Assembly: GCF_024159085.1 (NCBI RefSeq)
Contig: NZ_JAMZDE010000007.1
Location: forward strand, 434,001-498,000
Direction of reading: 5' to 3'
Source of the DNA: Idiomarina rhizosphaerae
Lineage (GTDB): Bacteria > Pseudomonadota > Gammaproteobacteria > Enterobacterales > Alteromonadaceae
DNA length: 64,000 nucleotides
The stretch's first letter is position 1; the number at the start of each line of letters is the position of its first letter. Of the stretch, positions 31,985-42,217 are shown piece by piece. The notes under the pieces were generated by a model. It was not told where the DNA came from, ran no database searches, and worked only from the letters and a program-made list of their open reading frames with translations. A program made the position numbers and the translations under genes.

Positions 31985-32878
31985 ATGAGTGTTTACCGAC
32001 CTAAATCGACCATTGAGCAATGGCGTATCCTGCAGGCTGTTGTTGACTGTGGAGGGTATGCGCACGCAGCTGAGGCACTGAATAAGAGCCAGTCGTCGCT
32101 CAATCACGCTGTTGCCAAACTGCAACAAGTGGTAGGCGTACAGTTACTGGAAGTCAGAGGCCGAAAAGCTCATCTAACAGCGGCGGGTGAAGTTTTGCTT
32201 CGCCGTTCACGTCAGTTAACCAACCTGACTGAAGAAATAGAACAATTGGCTGATAACCTTGAGCAAGGCTGGGAGCCGGAAGTTAAACTCGCGTTAGAAA
32301 TGGTTTTTGACCGCAGCCAGTTAATTCCTGTGCTAAATGAGTTCCAGCAGCTTAGTCGCGGCAGTCGCCTGATTATCAACGACACTGTACTTACTGGCAC
32401 CGTAGAGCAAATTCAGGAACAAACCGCTGATGTCGTTATTACGCACCACTTGCCCCGCGGCTTTATAGGGGAACCTATAGGTCAATACAGTATGGATTTG
32501 GTTTGTCACCCTGAACACCCGCTGGCACAACTGGAACAACCTATTAACCAGAACGAGTTGTCTCAATATTTACAAATAGTGATTCAGGATACCGGCAGCC
32601 AGCCGGTAGAAGACGAAGGCTGGTTAAAAGCCGAGCAACGCTGGACCGTCAGCCACTTTGATGAAGCACTCAGACTCATCCGAAACGGATTAGGTTTTTG
32701 CTGGTTACCAGGCTATATCTCTCAGCAAGACTTAGATGCAGGCCAACTAGCTCAAATAGAAGTTGAGGGAAGTAGTTCGCGCAAAGGCAGTTTGTATATG
32801 GTATTACCCAAAGCCGAACTGACTGGACCTTGTGCAAAAGCCTTGTCGGAACTGATACTTAAGTACCAGTCCCGCTAG
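31985..32878 (+). CDS. LysR-family transcriptional regulator
   Basis: 297 residues. The N-terminal winged helix-turn-helix is clear (WRILQAVVDCGGYAHAAEALNKSQSSLNHAVAKL), followed by the linker helix and an effector-binding domain of the periplasmic-binding fold (VVITHHLPRGFIGEPIGQ). Ligand and targets are unknown. LysR genes often regulate a divergent neighbour, but here the gene lies downstream of cmoB in the same direction and converges with galU six bases away, so its target is not indicated. Confidence 0.93.
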   Translation: MSVYRPKSTIEQWRILQAVVDCGGYAHAAEALNKSQSSLNHAVAKLQQVVGVQLLEVRGRKAHLTAAGEVLLRRSRQLTNLTEEIEQLADNLEQGWEPEVKLALEMVFDRSQLIPVLNEFQQLSRGSRLIINDTVLTGTVEQIQEQTADVVITHHLPRGFIGEPIGQYSMDLVCHPEHPLAQLEQPINQNELSQYLQIVIQDTGSQPVEDEGWLKAEQRWTVSHFDEALRLIRNGLGFCWLPGYISQQDLDAGQLAQIEVEGSSSRKGSLYMVLPKAELTGPCAKALSELILKYQSR

Positions 32879-32884
32879 AAAGGT

Positions 32885-33769
32885 TTACTTCAGAGACTGA
32901 ATGTAGGCTTTCATGTCGGCACCTAAGTCAGGGTGGCGTAAAGCATGCTCAACAAAGGCCTGAGCGTACCCTAATTTATTGCCGCAATCGTGGCTCTTGC
33001 CTTTCATGTAATACGCATTAACCGGTTGTTTTTCCAACAACATCGCCATGGCGTCGGTCAACTGAATTTCATTACCGGCACCCACAGGCGTTTTCTCCAG
33101 CAGCGGCCATAAATCAGCAGAGAAGACGTAGCGCCCTACTACAGCTAAATCTGACGGCGCTTCTTCAACTGAGGGCTTTTCAACCAGCTGAGTAATACCG
33201 GCCTGTTCGCCCGGACTCAACTCCACGCCATTAATGTCTGCAATGCCATACTTACTGACGTCCTGCTGCGGCACTTTTTCGACCATAACCTGTGAATGGC
33301 CGCTCGCTTCAAAGTTTTTCACCATTTCAGCTAAATTATCGCGATTCAGTTTGCAGCTGGCGTCATCAACCAGAACGTCAGGTAATACGACAGCAAAAGG
33401 CTCATCTCCAATTAATGGGCGCGCGCATAAAACGGCGTGCCCCAAGCCTTTTGCAACGCCCTGACGAACATGCATAATCGTGGTTTTTTCAGGACAAATG
33501 GCTTTCACTTCAGCCAGCAGTTGGCGCTTTACCCGCTGCTCCAGAGTCGTCTCCAGCTCAAAACTCGTATCAAAGTGGTTTTCTATAGAGTTCTTACTTG
33601 AATGAGTGACCAGAATGACATCGGTCAAACCCGCTGCTGCGCATTCCTCAACAATGTATTGAATAAGGGGGCGATCGACCAACGGCAACATTTCTTTGGG
33701 AATGGCTTTGGTAGCAGGCAACATCCGGGTTCCGAGCCCGGCTACTGGAATAACGACTTTTTTGACCAT
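32885..33769 (-). CDS. galU: UTP-glucose-1-phosphate uridylyltransferase
   Basis: 294 residues. Nucleotide-binding start [30 protein letters not shown], ending typical of bacterial GalU ([21 protein letters not shown]). It makes UDP-glucose for surface polysaccharides and envelope sugars. As in E. coli it lies close to and in the same direction as rssB, here separated by a small gene on the other strand. Confidence 0.97.
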   Translation of the reverse strand: MVKKVVIPVAGLGTRMLPATKAIPKEMLPLVDRPLIQYIVEECAAAGLTDVILVTHSSKNSIENHFDTSFELETTLEQRVKRQLLAEVKAICPEKTTIMHVRQGVAKGLGHAVLCARPLIGDEPFAVVLPDVLVDDASCKLNRDNLAEMVKNFEASGHSQVMVEKVPQQDVSKYGIADINGVELSPGEQAGITQLVEKPSVEEAPSDLAVVGRYVFSADLWPLLEKTPVGAGNEIQLTDAMAMLLEKQPVNAYYMKGKSHDCGNKLGYAQAFVEHALRHPDLGADMKAYIQSLK

Positions 33770-33872
33770 AACAGCTGTCCTTAAATTCTGTTCACTTCAG
33801 AAGCGCAAGTTTATAACCTTTTCCCATGTTATAATGCAACCCAATTAACAAAATTCAAATGAAAGACTGACT

Positions 33873-34184
33873 ATGGCTCTATATTTTTCTTCGCGTCACA
33901 TTCCTCAACTGTCTAACTACAGCTTTACTCAGCGAGCTATGATTTTATCAATGGCACAGGAAAAAATGCCGGTGCCGCGCCGCCTCATTTGTAATATGGC
34001 TAAATTGGTGCCCATTTGTCTTATTTTCTTCTTTATTGTGGAAGTCGAAGGTTGGTGGAAAGTTCCTGCTTTATTAGCCGCAGGTATTGGTTACCCATTA
34101 TTTACGCAACCTATTAATCTGAACATGTCACTGCCGTATCTTGATAAGGCCATCAAACAGTTTGAGGCACAGCAGTCACAGTAA
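33873..34184 (+). CDS. Small membrane protein of unknown function
   Basis: 103 residues with two likely membrane helices (about 44-60, KLVPICLIFFFIVEVEG, and 65-82, VPALLAAGIGYPLFTQP) and a charged C terminus. It resembles a family of small uncharacterised proteins seen in Alteromonadales (I believe DUF6170). ATG after a modest ribosome site. Its end overlaps the end of the convergent rssB-like gene by 32 bases. Its place between galU and rssB gives no clear clue. Confidence 0.7.
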   Translation: MALYFSSRHIPQLSNYSFTQRAMILSMAQEKMPVPRRLICNMAKLVPICLIFFFIVEVEGWWKVPALLAAGIGYPLFTQPINLNMSLPYLDKAIKQFEAQQSQ

Positions 34185-35142
34185 GCTCCGTGTTTTCGTA
34201 TCCGCAATGTAACTTATGTAAATGTTCTATGCGGTGCTCACGAAAATTAGCATGCTGCCAGATACCTAATGCCAGGTCGGGTTTTGCTCCCGGCTCTGGC
34301 TCAAATTTATCTCCAGCCTGAGCCCATACCCAACTGTGCTTTGCTGTATCAACAACGCCCACCAGAGCATCAAAAGCAGTTCTCACCTGTGAATGACAGA
34401 GCTCGTGATTCAAATGCTGTAATAACAGCGCGGGCGCAAGCAAGGTATTATCGTGGCCGGACAAATGCTGGCGGATAAGCGGGTCAATAAGCGTTTTCAA
34501 TACCAGTAAGGGCAGCAGGTTCTGCTCCGTTGCATTTTGCGCAGCAGCCATAATGACTAAAACCCTGCCCTCGGTTAAAGGCCGGTAATCAATCCAGACC
34601 GGAGCCTTTCCTGAGTCATTGATCGAGCAGTTAAATTGGTAGTCATTAAGGTTTAATGGCCCGTCCGGCAGCAACTCCTCAACCAGCCGGCCAACTATCA
34701 CATCGTCCTGATATAAAATATCAATATGCGCGTCCAGCTCCCACACATCGTGCAGATAGGTTTCTTCCAACTGGTAACGTTGCAGGCAATTCTCTATCGC
34801 GTTTTCAATCACACTAAGGCTCTGCACAGGTTTAACCAGATAATCCCAGGCGCCAAGGCGAACAGCTTCACGAATATCAGACATTTTTTCAGAAGCTGAA
34901 ATGACAATAATTGGAATTTGGGTGCAAACCTTGAGCAACTGCTCGATGACTTCCAGGCCGTCAATGTCCGGCAGTTTTAAATCGCACAGCACAATGTCCG
35001 GGCATTGTTCCTGACAAAGCTTAATACCTTGTTTTCCATTATCTGCACAACACACATCATAACCGCTATTTACCAGATACTGTCTGACGACAGACTGAAA
35101 TACCGGATCGTCTTCAATTAATGCGATGTGTGCTCGGGGCAT
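34153..35142 (-). CDS. rssB: RssB-like response regulator (sigma-S adaptor)
   Basis: 329 residues. A receiver domain (phospho-accepting Asp in IVLCDLKLPDIDG, ISASEKMSDI, KPVQ) precedes a degenerate PP2C-like domain without phosphatase residues. The receiver end matches E. coli RssB well (ISASEKMSDIREAVRLG against ISATENMADIAKALRLG) and the gene neighbours galU as in E. coli. RssB delivers sigma-S (RpoS) to the ClpXP protease. The ATG at 35142 has AAGAAG upstream; a GTG two codons earlier would overlap that site. The identification rests on recall of the E. coli protein and on gene order. Confidence 0.78.
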   Translation of the reverse strand: MPRAHIALIEDDPVFQSVVRQYLVNSGYDVCCADNGKQGIKLCQEQCPDIVLCDLKLPDIDGLEVIEQLLKVCTQIPIIVISASEKMSDIREAVRLGAWDYLVKPVQSLSVIENAIENCLQRYQLEETYLHDVWELDAHIDILYQDDVIVGRLVEELLPDGPLNLNDYQFNCSINDSGKAPVWIDYRPLTEGRVLVIMAAAQNATEQNLLPLLVLKTLIDPLIRQHLSGHDNTLLAPALLLQHLNHELCHSQVRTAFDALVGVVDTAKHSWVWAQAGDKFEPEPGAKPDLALGIWQHANFREHRIEHLHKLHCGYENTELTVTAVPQTV

Positions 35143-35215
35143 TGTCACTTCTTAGTTATGACTCATGCCCTAAGCATTGTTCAGGAATGGCTAATCGTCA
35201 ACAAGACTCATCGAC

Positions 35216-35950
35216 TCATTCGTCGTAATCGTCGAAGTCTTCATCCCATTCATCGAAATTTTCTTCTTCAAGCGGCGGGTTACCATCAAACACTTGATCC
35301 TGCCAGCGCTGATAATAAACGTCTTTAACAAAAGAGTAAGGATCGAGGGAGTTTTCCAGTACTTGCTCCTGATCACGCAAGCGCAGGCGCAGTTCCAGCC
35401 CTTTAATGGCGTAACGAGCTACATCTACCGGCCAACTTAACAAGGGGTATGGAAAATATTGGCCATCGGCATAGTCGCCTCCCCGGTCTACTACAACGGT
35501 TGGGCCCAAAAGCGGCAGCATTAAATATGGGCCTTCCGGAACGCCCCAAACTGCTAAGGTCTGACCGAAGCTTTCTTCCCGCTTGGTAAGACCCATGGGA
35601 GTTGCCACATCGAACAGACCGACTAAACCAACCGTGGAGTTGACGACAAAACGCCCCAGTGAAATGCCAGCATCGGCAACTTTCCATTGCAGTAGGTTGT
35701 TCACAAAAGATGAAGGTTCATCAAGGTTCTCGACTGCATTGTATAATGAGTCTCGAATTGGCTGAGGAACATATTCGTAGGTTTCTGCCGCAGGTTTTAA
35801 CACCGCTTTATCAACATCACGGTTAAATTCCCACATATCGCGGTTAAAATCTTCAAACGGGTCACGTGGGTCGGCATAAGGGTCTTCAGGTGTCGATGAA
35901 CACCCAACCATAAAAAGGGAAGCCAACAGTAAAAAAACATATTTTTTCAT
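35216..35950 (-). CDS. mlaA: MlaA (VacJ) outer-membrane lipoprotein
   Basis: 244 residues. Lipobox FMVGC/SS, then the family marks DPFEDFNRDMWEFNRDVDKAVLKPAA and RFVVNSTVGLVGLFDVA. MlaA removes misplaced phospholipids from the outer leaflet and hands them to MlaC. The C terminus is very acidic (EEENFDEWDEDFDDYDE). Its ATG overlaps the ccmI stop by four bases, so it is translated as the last gene of the cytochrome c maturation operon. Confidence 0.96.
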   Translation of the reverse strand: MKKYVFLLLASLFMVGCSSTPEDPYADPRDPFEDFNRDMWEFNRDVDKAVLKPAAETYEYVPQPIRDSLYNAVENLDEPSSFVNNLLQWKVADAGISLGRFVVNSTVGLVGLFDVATPMGLTKREESFGQTLAVWGVPEGPYLMLPLLGPTVVVDRGGDYADGQYFPYPLLSWPVDVARYAIKGLELRLRLRDQEQVLENSLDPYSFVKDVYYQRWQDQVFDGNPPLEEENFDEWDEDFDDYDE

Positions 35951-37155
35951 TCGTCAATCCGGGTCGATAAAGTCAAAGTTAATTCAGTTGAACCGTCAGC
36001 CTGTATAGCCACAGTTTCAGCTTCCAGATCACCCTCCTGGCGATCTATTTTTTCATCCTGCGAAATACGTGCATGCACCAACCACTCGTCGAGGTCACTC
36101 AACTTATAATCCGGTAACATGGCATTATTATTCGACAAGGTCACAGTCACAGGGAACTCACCGACTGACTGACGGATAACCGCCGCCGGCATAGGCTGCT
36201 CAGAGCCTGTAACATAAACGAAAATCGTACCATCAGCAGGTAAATAACGACGCATTCCATCACTTAGCTTAACAGTGACCTTTAGCTCAACTTCAGATTT
36301 CTCCTGCTGAGTTTTCGCATTTTCCAGCGCATTAACAACTGCCTGATACCTATTGGAATTTTCTGGTAAACGCTGTTTTAATAATTGCCATGCGTTAATA
36401 GCCTGCTCCCAGTCCTGACGTTCGAAAGCAACAAAGCCCAGTAGTGATAAAGCTTCGATATTATCAGGTTCCTGCTGCAGCGCATGAGCTAACATACGAG
36501 CCGCTTTAGGCTGCCCACCTTCAACTCCCGACATTAATAAAAATCGGCTATAACTGACTAAGGTATTTACTCTGTCAGGCTCAAGCTCCAGAGCCTTCTG
36601 AAAAGCTTTATCCGCCTCTTCGCCTGCTCCCAGATCAACCATTAATCCGGCGTAAATCCACCAGGCAACCGCGTCATCCGGTTCACGCATCAGTTTCTGA
36701 CGTAACCCCAAAGCAAAAGTATTCAAGTCTTCACGGCTAGCCTGCTGGCTTTGTTGCTGCAACAATTTTTTCCCTAACTCAGGTAACTGTTCGCGCGCAT
36801 CTTCAGCCTGCAGCTGTAACTGCCAGCTGCCAAATGCCCAGTAAAGGCCGGAAGATATAGCCACCAAGAGTATCACAGGCACAATCACAGGTGCCCGCTG
36901 CCAGTTAACACTTTCTTCAACATCCTGACTGTCATTCAAAAAGGTTTTATCCAGCTCCTGCTTTGCATGCTGATAATCTTCTTCCGGCAGCCCGTGCTGA
37001 GAGCGTTCTTCTTCAAGCTCGGACAGGCGTTGTTCGTACCAGCGCTGATTTTCATCCTGACGTTTCTGATAACGTCTTTGCTTTCCCGTAGCAAGAAATA
37101 CGAACACTACAGCAACGAGCAACATCAACAACATTAGTAACCATAAACTACTCAT
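35947..37155 (-). CDS. ccmI: Cytochrome c maturation protein CcmI (TPR)
   Basis: 402 residues. Two membrane helices near the N terminus (about 4-21 and 91-112), a leucine-zipper-like loop between them, then a periplasmic TPR domain (DAVAWWIYAGLMVDLGAGEEADKAFQKALEL) and a C-terminal beta domain. CcmI chaperones apocytochrome c to the CcmFH haem ligase. Overlaps ccmH by eight bases. Confidence 0.92.
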   Translation of the reverse strand: MSSLWLLMLLMLLVAVVFVFLATGKQRRYQKRQDENQRWYEQRLSELEEERSQHGLPEEDYQHAKQELDKTFLNDSQDVEESVNWQRAPVIVPVILLVAISSGLYWAFGSWQLQLQAEDAREQLPELGKKLLQQQSQQASREDLNTFALGLRQKLMREPDDAVAWWIYAGLMVDLGAGEEADKAFQKALELEPDRVNTLVSYSRFLLMSGVEGGQPKAARMLAHALQQEPDNIEALSLLGFVAFERQDWEQAINAWQLLKQRLPENSNRYQAVVNALENAKTQQEKSEVELKVTVKLSDGMRRYLPADGTIFVYVTGSEQPMPAAVIRQSVGEFPVTVTLSNNNAMLPDYKLSDLDEWLVHARISQDEKIDRQEGDLEAETVAIQADGSTELTLTLSTRIDE

Positions 37156-37609
37156 CGCCCGACTTCCTCAATTGCTGTAAACGCTCTCGTTCTTGTGGTG
37201 TTAATTCAACCGCCGCTTTTTTCTTGCGAGTCAAGCCAATGGCTACACCAATGCCAATAACAACTATCAGTAAAGGGCCCCACCAAAGAATACTGGTAGC
37301 CGTTGTAAAAGGTGGCTGGTAATGCACAAAATCGCCATAGCGGGCGACCATAAACTGAATAATCTCTTCCCGTGACTTGCCCTCTTTTAACATCTGATAG
37401 CTACGATCACGCATATCTTCTGCCAGAGGCGCATTAGAATCGGCAATATTTTGATTCTGGCACTTGGGGCAACGCAACTCTTTGGTTAGCTGTTGGTAGG
37501 TTGCGCGCTGTTGTTCGTTATCAAACTTATAACTGTTCTCATTTTCCGCCGATGCTGCAGAAATCAATACAAACACCGCGGCAACAGTCACTAGCAATGA
37601 ACGGATCAT
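37148..37609 (-). CDS. ccmH: Cytochrome c maturation protein CcmH
   Basis: 153 residues. Signal peptide, periplasmic LRCPKCQNQNIADSNAPLA with the redox pair C-x2-C, one membrane helix (ILWWGPLLIVVIGIGVAIGL) and a short cytoplasmic tail. It reduces the CxxCH motif of apocytochrome c and works with CcmG and CcmF. This is the short form, with the TPR part in the separate CcmI. Confidence 0.95.
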   Translation of the reverse strand: MIRSLLVTVAAVFVLISAASAENENSYKFDNEQQRATYQQLTKELRCPKCQNQNIADSNAPLAEDMRDRSYQMLKEGKSREEIIQFMVARYGDFVHYQPPFTTATSILWWGPLLIVVIGIGVAIGLTRKKKAAVELTPQERERLQQLRKSGDE

Positions 37610-38154
37610 TCGGCCTCCTCCAGCAATTGCTGGTAAATGCCTTGCAGTTGATTTGACCAGTTGCGTTCATTAACGTCACCCACATGGCGATAACGAATCA
37701 CGCCGTTGTGGTCAATAAAATAGGTTTCTGGGGCACCGTAAACACCAAATTCAAACGCAACCTCTCCCTGCGGGTCAAATAAATTCACCGTGTAAGGGTC
37801 ACCCAGTGTATTTAGCCAGTTAACGGCTTTTTCCCGGGAGTCGTCTTTATAGTTAAGGCCGACAATTGGTATACCTCTTGAGGCTAGCTCATTGAGAAAC
37901 TCGTGCTCAGCGCGACAGGTTGGGCACCAGGTAGCCCAAACGTTAAGCAGCAAAGGACCCTCGTGTAACACTGACTGGTCGTAAGTCACCTCGGTATCAT
38001 AAAGATCACTCACTTCAAACTGCGGCACAGGTTCATCAATTAACGCTGAATTAAGCTCAGTTGGGTCGCTACCAAGGCCTTTAAGTAAAAAGCCCACCAA
38101 GCCGATGAATAGAACCAGCGGACCGAATAAGATCAACCAGCGAAACTTAGTCAT
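37606..38154 (-). CDS. ccmG: Thiol-disulfide oxidoreductase CcmG (DsbE)
   Basis: 182 residues. N-terminal membrane anchor (LILFGPLVLFIGLVGFLLKGL) and a thioredoxin fold with WATWCPTCRAEH and the acidic GVYGAPETYFID typical of DsbE. Reduces CcmH or apocytochrome in the periplasm. Overlaps both neighbours by 4-8 bases. Confidence 0.96.
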   Translation of the reverse strand: MTKFRWLILFGPLVLFIGLVGFLLKGLGSDPTELNSALIDEPVPQFEVSDLYDTEVTYDQSVLHEGPLLLNVWATWCPTCRAEHEFLNELASRGIPIVGLNYKDDSREKAVNWLNTLGDPYTVNLFDPQGEVAFEFGVYGAPETYFIDHNGVIRYRHVGDVNERNWSNQLQGIYQQLLEEAE

Positions 38155-40102
38155 TGGTCATCTCCTTTTTGCCACGCTTACGATAACGTTTATCAGCAAA
38201 TGCCATAGCGCCACCTATTGCCATGATAATAGCGCCCAGCCAAACCCAGCGGACAAAAGGTTTTATGTAGAAACGAATGGCCCAGGTTTCATCATCCAGA
38301 GGTTCGCCCATGGCAATATAGATATCGCGTAACAAACTCGCATCGAGTCCCACTTCGGTCATGCTGGTACGCTGTACCCGATAAAAACGTTTCTCGCTGG
38401 TTAACTGCGTTACTTCCTGCCCGTCTTTGTAGACAGTAAATACTCCCTGATCGGCATCGTAGTTAGGTCCTTCCCTATGCTGCAGGCTTTCGAACACGAC
38501 GTTATAACCGATAACATCAACCGATTGCCCCGGCGCAAGCGCAATATCGCGCTCCTGCTCATAGTTTGAAACCAGTGTGATGCCGATAAGCGTTACGGCA
38601 AAACCTAAATGCCCCAGAACCATTCCCCAATGGCTACCGGAAATTTTGGTCAGCCCGGCCCAACCCTGCTTGCGTTGTTTTACCGTTTGCTGGACTTCGG
38701 TCAGTGTAGCCAGAGCCACCCAGAACGCCAGAAACAGCGCAATAACCACCAACGCGGGTAATTCGTCGGCCCAAATCTTCGGCAGCGTGTAAGCCAGAAT
38801 CAGCGCCAAAGAAAGTGCTAACGCCAGCGGTTTCAGAAGTGGCTTCATAGCTTGTCTGCGCCAGCGCATTAAAGGCCCAAGACCCAGCATTAATGCAAAT
38901 GGAATAACCAGCCAGCTATAAATTTCGTTGAAAAACGGTTCGCCAATAGAAATGGTGCCAAGTCCAATTTCTTTATGGACTAGAGGTAACATGGTTCCCA
39001 GAAACACAACCACCATGGCCGCCATTAACAAGACATTGTTACCCAGCAGCATCACTTCTCGTGAAAGCAGTTCATAACGGCTGTAACTTTGCATCTTACC
39101 CGCACGTAGGCCGTAAAGAATAAGCGAGCCGCCGACAACCAGCCCCAGCAGTATCAGAATAAACAAACCTCGGGCGGGGTCGGTTGCAAACGCATGCACT
39201 GACACTAAAACGCCGGAACGTACCAAAAAGGTACCTAATAAGCTTAAACTGAAAGCGGATATAGCCAGCAATACCGTCCAGGACTTAAAGCTGCCACGTT
39301 TTTCAGTTACGGCAAGGGAGTGCAGTAATGCCGTTCCTACCAGCCACGGCATAAAGCTCGCGTTTTCAACCGGGTCCCAGAACCACCAGCCGCCCCAGCC
39401 AAGTTCGTAATATGCCCACCAGCTACCAATGGCAATACCCAGTGTCAGAAAAATCCATGCCGCGAGAGTCCAGGGACGAGACCAACGTGCCCAAGCTGCA
39501 TCAAGCTTGCCGGACAATAAAGCAGCAATAGCAAAAGCAAAAGCGACAGAGAAGCCGACGTAGCCCATATACAGCAACGGCGGATGAATGATCATTCCCG
39601 GGTCTTGCAGCAGCGGATTGAGATCGCGACCGTCAACAGGAATGAGAGGCAAACTGGGATCAAAGGGGTTCGAAACCGTTAGCATAAACAAATAGAAGCC
39701 AATGCTGACCAGCCCCAGAATGGCAAGCACCCGGGCTATCATCGGCAATGGCATAGAGCGGGAAAATATCGCGACTGCGGCTATCCAGCCTGCCTGCATT
39801 AGCATCCAGAGAAGAAAAGAGCCCTCATGTGACCCCCACACCGCGGTAACCCGATACGCAACCGGTAGCTGACTATTCGAGTTTGCCGCGACATAAGCAA
39901 TACTAAAGTCGTTACTGACAAAGCCCCAAACTAATAAAGCAAAAGCGATAGCGGTAAAGAAAAACTGGCCATAGGCAAACGGCCGGGCTAAAGCCATCAT
40001 GCCGCCGTTTCCTTTCGCCGCTCCCCATAAAGGATAAACAGCCAGCAATACAGAAAAGGCCAGCGCAATCGCTATGGCAAGATGTCCTGCTTCAGCAATC
40101 AT
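38147..40102 (-). CDS. ccmF: Haem lyase subunit CcmF
   Basis: 651 residues, many membrane helices. The tryptophan-rich WWD motif [19 protein letters not shown] is clear, together with the conserved His residues in [12 protein letters not shown] and [16 protein letters not shown]. CcmF takes holo-CcmE and attaches haem to apocytochrome c with CcmH and CcmI. Confidence 0.98.
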   Translation of the reverse strand: MIAEAGHLAIAIALAFSVLLAVYPLWGAAKGNGGMMALARPFAYGQFFFTAIAFALLVWGFVSNDFSIAYVAANSNSQLPVAYRVTAVWGSHEGSFLLWMLMQAGWIAAVAIFSRSMPLPMIARVLAILGLVSIGFYLFMLTVSNPFDPSLPLIPVDGRDLNPLLQDPGMIIHPPLLYMGYVGFSVAFAFAIAALLSGKLDAAWARWSRPWTLAAWIFLTLGIAIGSWWAYYELGWGGWWFWDPVENASFMPWLVGTALLHSLAVTEKRGSFKSWTVLLAISAFSLSLLGTFLVRSGVLVSVHAFATDPARGLFILILLGLVVGGSLILYGLRAGKMQSYSRYELLSREVMLLGNNVLLMAAMVVVFLGTMLPLVHKEIGLGTISIGEPFFNEIYSWLVIPFALMLGLGPLMRWRRQAMKPLLKPLALALSLALILAYTLPKIWADELPALVVIALFLAFWVALATLTEVQQTVKQRKQGWAGLTKISGSHWGMVLGHLGFAVTLIGITLVSNYEQERDIALAPGQSVDVIGYNVVFESLQHREGPNYDADQGVFTVYKDGQEVTQLTSEKRFYRVQRTSMTEVGLDASLLRDIYIAMGEPLDDETWAIRFYIKPFVRWVWLGAIIMAIGGAMAFADKRYRKRGKKEMTND

Positions 40103-40581
40103 TGCCCTTCACCTTCTTCAACTTTATTTGGGTTTACATGTTTGATGCCCTTCATCTGCTCTGCCAGTTCCGGCGGCATATATTCTTCGTCGTGCTTGGC
40201 CAAAACTTCACTGGCTTTTAACACGGTAGGTTCAATCAATTCCCCCTGAGCGACAATACCTTGTCCCTCGCGGAATAAATCCGGCAAAATTCCCTGATAC
40301 AACACAGTGACTTCGGGGCCAATGTCTGTAATTTTAAAGGAAACTTCTAAAGTTTCGCGGTCACGCTCTACCGAACCTTCAACCACCATACCGCCAACTC
40401 GCATCCGCTGGCCAACCTGAGGTTTTTGTTTATCCTTGCCCTTGCCTTCAACCAGTTCCGTCGGTGTATAAAACAGATCGATGCTTTGGCTCAATGCATA
40501 CAGCATCAGTCCCGTCGCTACCGAAACTCCAATCACTAAAATAGCGACCCAGGTTAAGCGTTGTTTACGTCTTGGGTTCAT
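40099..40581 (-). CDS. ccmE: Haem chaperone CcmE
   Basis: 160 residues. One N-terminal membrane anchor and a periplasmic OB fold. The covalent haem-binding His is in [14 protein letters not shown], the family signature. It carries haem from CcmABCD to CcmF. Overlaps ccmD and ccmF. Confidence 0.97.
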   Translation of the reverse strand: MNPRRKQRLTWVAILVIGVSVATGLMLYALSQSIDLFYTPTELVEGKGKDKQKPQVGQRMRVGGMVVEGSVERDRETLEVSFKITDIGPEVTVLYQGILPDLFREGQGIVAQGELIEPTVLKASEVLAKHDEEYMPPELAEQMKGIKHVNPNKVEEGEGQ

Positions 40582-40795
40582 TACCGTCTCCTACTGCTGC
40601 ACGGTTGGCTGTGCGTCTGGCTAAGCGTTGTTGACGCTGTTGTAACTGCCGGCTTTTCTTAACCAACTGTCGTTTTGCCAATAAAGTTTCTAACGCAACT
40701 CCGGCAAGAACAACAAAACTTAAAAAGAATGACAACCAGACATAAAGTCCGTACCCCCCCATAGCGACGAAGTCAGTAAAACTGTCAAAAGCCAT
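40565..40795 (-). CDS. ccmD: Haem exporter protein CcmD
   Basis: 76 residues with one membrane helix ([22 protein letters not shown]) and a basic tail, as in CcmD. It helps to release holo-CcmE from CcmABC. Recognised by form and position between ccmC and ccmE. Its start overlaps the ccmC stop by one base. Confidence 0.9.
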   Translation of the reverse strand: MAFDSFTDFVAMGGYGLYVWLSFFLSFVVLAGVALETLLAKRQLVKKSRQLQQRQQRLARRTANRAAVGDGNEPKT

Positions 40796-41532
40796 TAGTC
40801 TTGCTCCAGTCGTTGCTGTGCCCAGGGGCGGTGTAATTCGTGTCTTAGTATCTCATTTTTTAACCGCATCATCACCAAGGATACGGTTAAAAATGCAAAG
40901 CCGGCCAAGCAGATTAATAACGGAATTAACATACTGGCGGCTATAGAAGGTCGTTCAAACTTGGTAATGGTCGCGCCCTGGTGCAGGGTGTTCCACCATT
41001 CCACCGAAAAATGGATGATGGGCAAATTGATAACACCCACTAAAGATAAAATAGCAGCAGCCTTGGCACCGGTTCTGGCGTCATCGAAGGCAAAATACAA
41101 CGCCATAACACCGACATAAAGAAACAGCAAAATCAGTTCAGAGGTTAGCCGTGCATCCCACACCCACCAGGTTCCCCACATGGGTTTGCCCCAAATAGCC
41201 CCGGTTAACAAGGCAACAACGGTGAGTGCCGCACCAACAGGCGCAATTGCCGGAATAGCCCACTCCGCGGTTTTAATCTGCCAGATGAGCGCAATGCCTC
41301 CCATAATGGCCATGCCCATATAAGCACCCATAGAGAAAATCGCCGCCGGCACATGCAGGAAAATAATTCGGTAACTGTCACCCTGCTGATAATCTCCCGG
41401 AGCAAATGCCAGCCCCCAAATTACACCAGTAATAAGGGTTACAAGTGTTAATGCCACGAACCATGGCAGCAGCTTTTGCAACAGATTATAAGTTGCTTCG
41501 GGTTTTGCGTACGGATGTAACCATCGCCACAT
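40795..41532 (-). CDS. ccmC: Haem exporter protein CcmC
   Basis: 245 residues, six membrane helices, WWD motif in WGTWWVWDARLTSELIL and the conserved His in IIFLHVPAAIFSMG. CcmC binds haem and loads it onto CcmE. Confidence 0.97.
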   Translation of the reverse strand: MWRWLHPYAKPEATYNLLQKLLPWFVALTLVTLITGVIWGLAFAPGDYQQGDSYRIIFLHVPAAIFSMGAYMGMAIMGGIALIWQIKTAEWAIPAIAPVGAALTVVALLTGAIWGKPMWGTWWVWDARLTSELILLFLYVGVMALYFAFDDARTGAKAAAILSLVGVINLPIIHFSVEWWNTLHQGATITKFERPSIAASMLIPLLICLAGFAFLTVSLVMMRLKNEILRHELHRPWAQQRLEQD

Positions 41533-41533
41533 A

Positions 41534-42217
41534 TCAATTCACACTCATTCTAATGCCAGCTGCTACAGCCAGCGGAGCCAATGTTACGGTTAAAACTGAA
41601 ATTGCCGCCAGTATCGCTAACTGACCATGAACTGCAAGCCCCATTGAGGCATTTTCGACTGCCGCCGTGGCAAATATCAATAAGGGAATAAAAAGCGGAA
41701 TTAAAATTAAACTGACCAGCGAACTTCCGCGCTGAACCTGCAAAGTTAACGCTGCACCAATAGCTCCCAACGCACTTAATGCCGGAGTTCCCAGAAACAA
41801 AGTTAACGCCAGTGCCCACCACCCCTGCAACGGTAAACTCAACAGCAAAGCCAGAACGGGTGACAGAATAACCAGCGGTAAACCACTTAACAGCCAGTGC
41901 GCCATCATTTTCGCAGTAACCGTAAAGGCCAGAGGCTGCGGCAATAAACATAACTGCTCCAGGGTACCGTCCTGAAAATCGTCACGAAACAAGCGTTCAA
42001 GCCCCAACAAACTGGCGAGTAAAGCGGCTACCCAGATAATTCCCGGAGCAATACGAGCCAGAATATCAGGACCGGGACCAATGCCTAGCGGAAACAACGT
42101 CACGACCATTAATAAAAAAAGCAGAGGGTTTAAGGCATCGCTGCGTCGCCGTGCGGCTATTCGCAAGTCACGCTTCAGCAAGGTTAACCAGGTTTGTCTA
42201 TTCGAAAGCTGGCTCAT
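41534..42217 (-). CDS. ccmB: Haem exporter protein CcmB
   Basis: 227 residues, six membrane helices, with the family segment LFRDDFQDGTLEQLCLLP. It is the membrane partner of the CcmA ATPase. It overlaps ccmA by four bases. Confidence 0.97.
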   Translation of the reverse strand: MSQLSNRQTWLTLLKRDLRIAARRRSDALNPLLFLLMVVTLFPLGIGPGPDILARIAPGIIWVAALLASLLGLERLFRDDFQDGTLEQLCLLPQPLAFTVTAKMMAHWLLSGLPLVILSPVLALLLSLPLQGWWALALTLFLGTPALSALGAIGAALTLQVQRGSSLVSLILIPLFIPLLIFATAAVENASMGLAVHGQLAILAAISVLTVTLAPLAVAAGIRMSVN

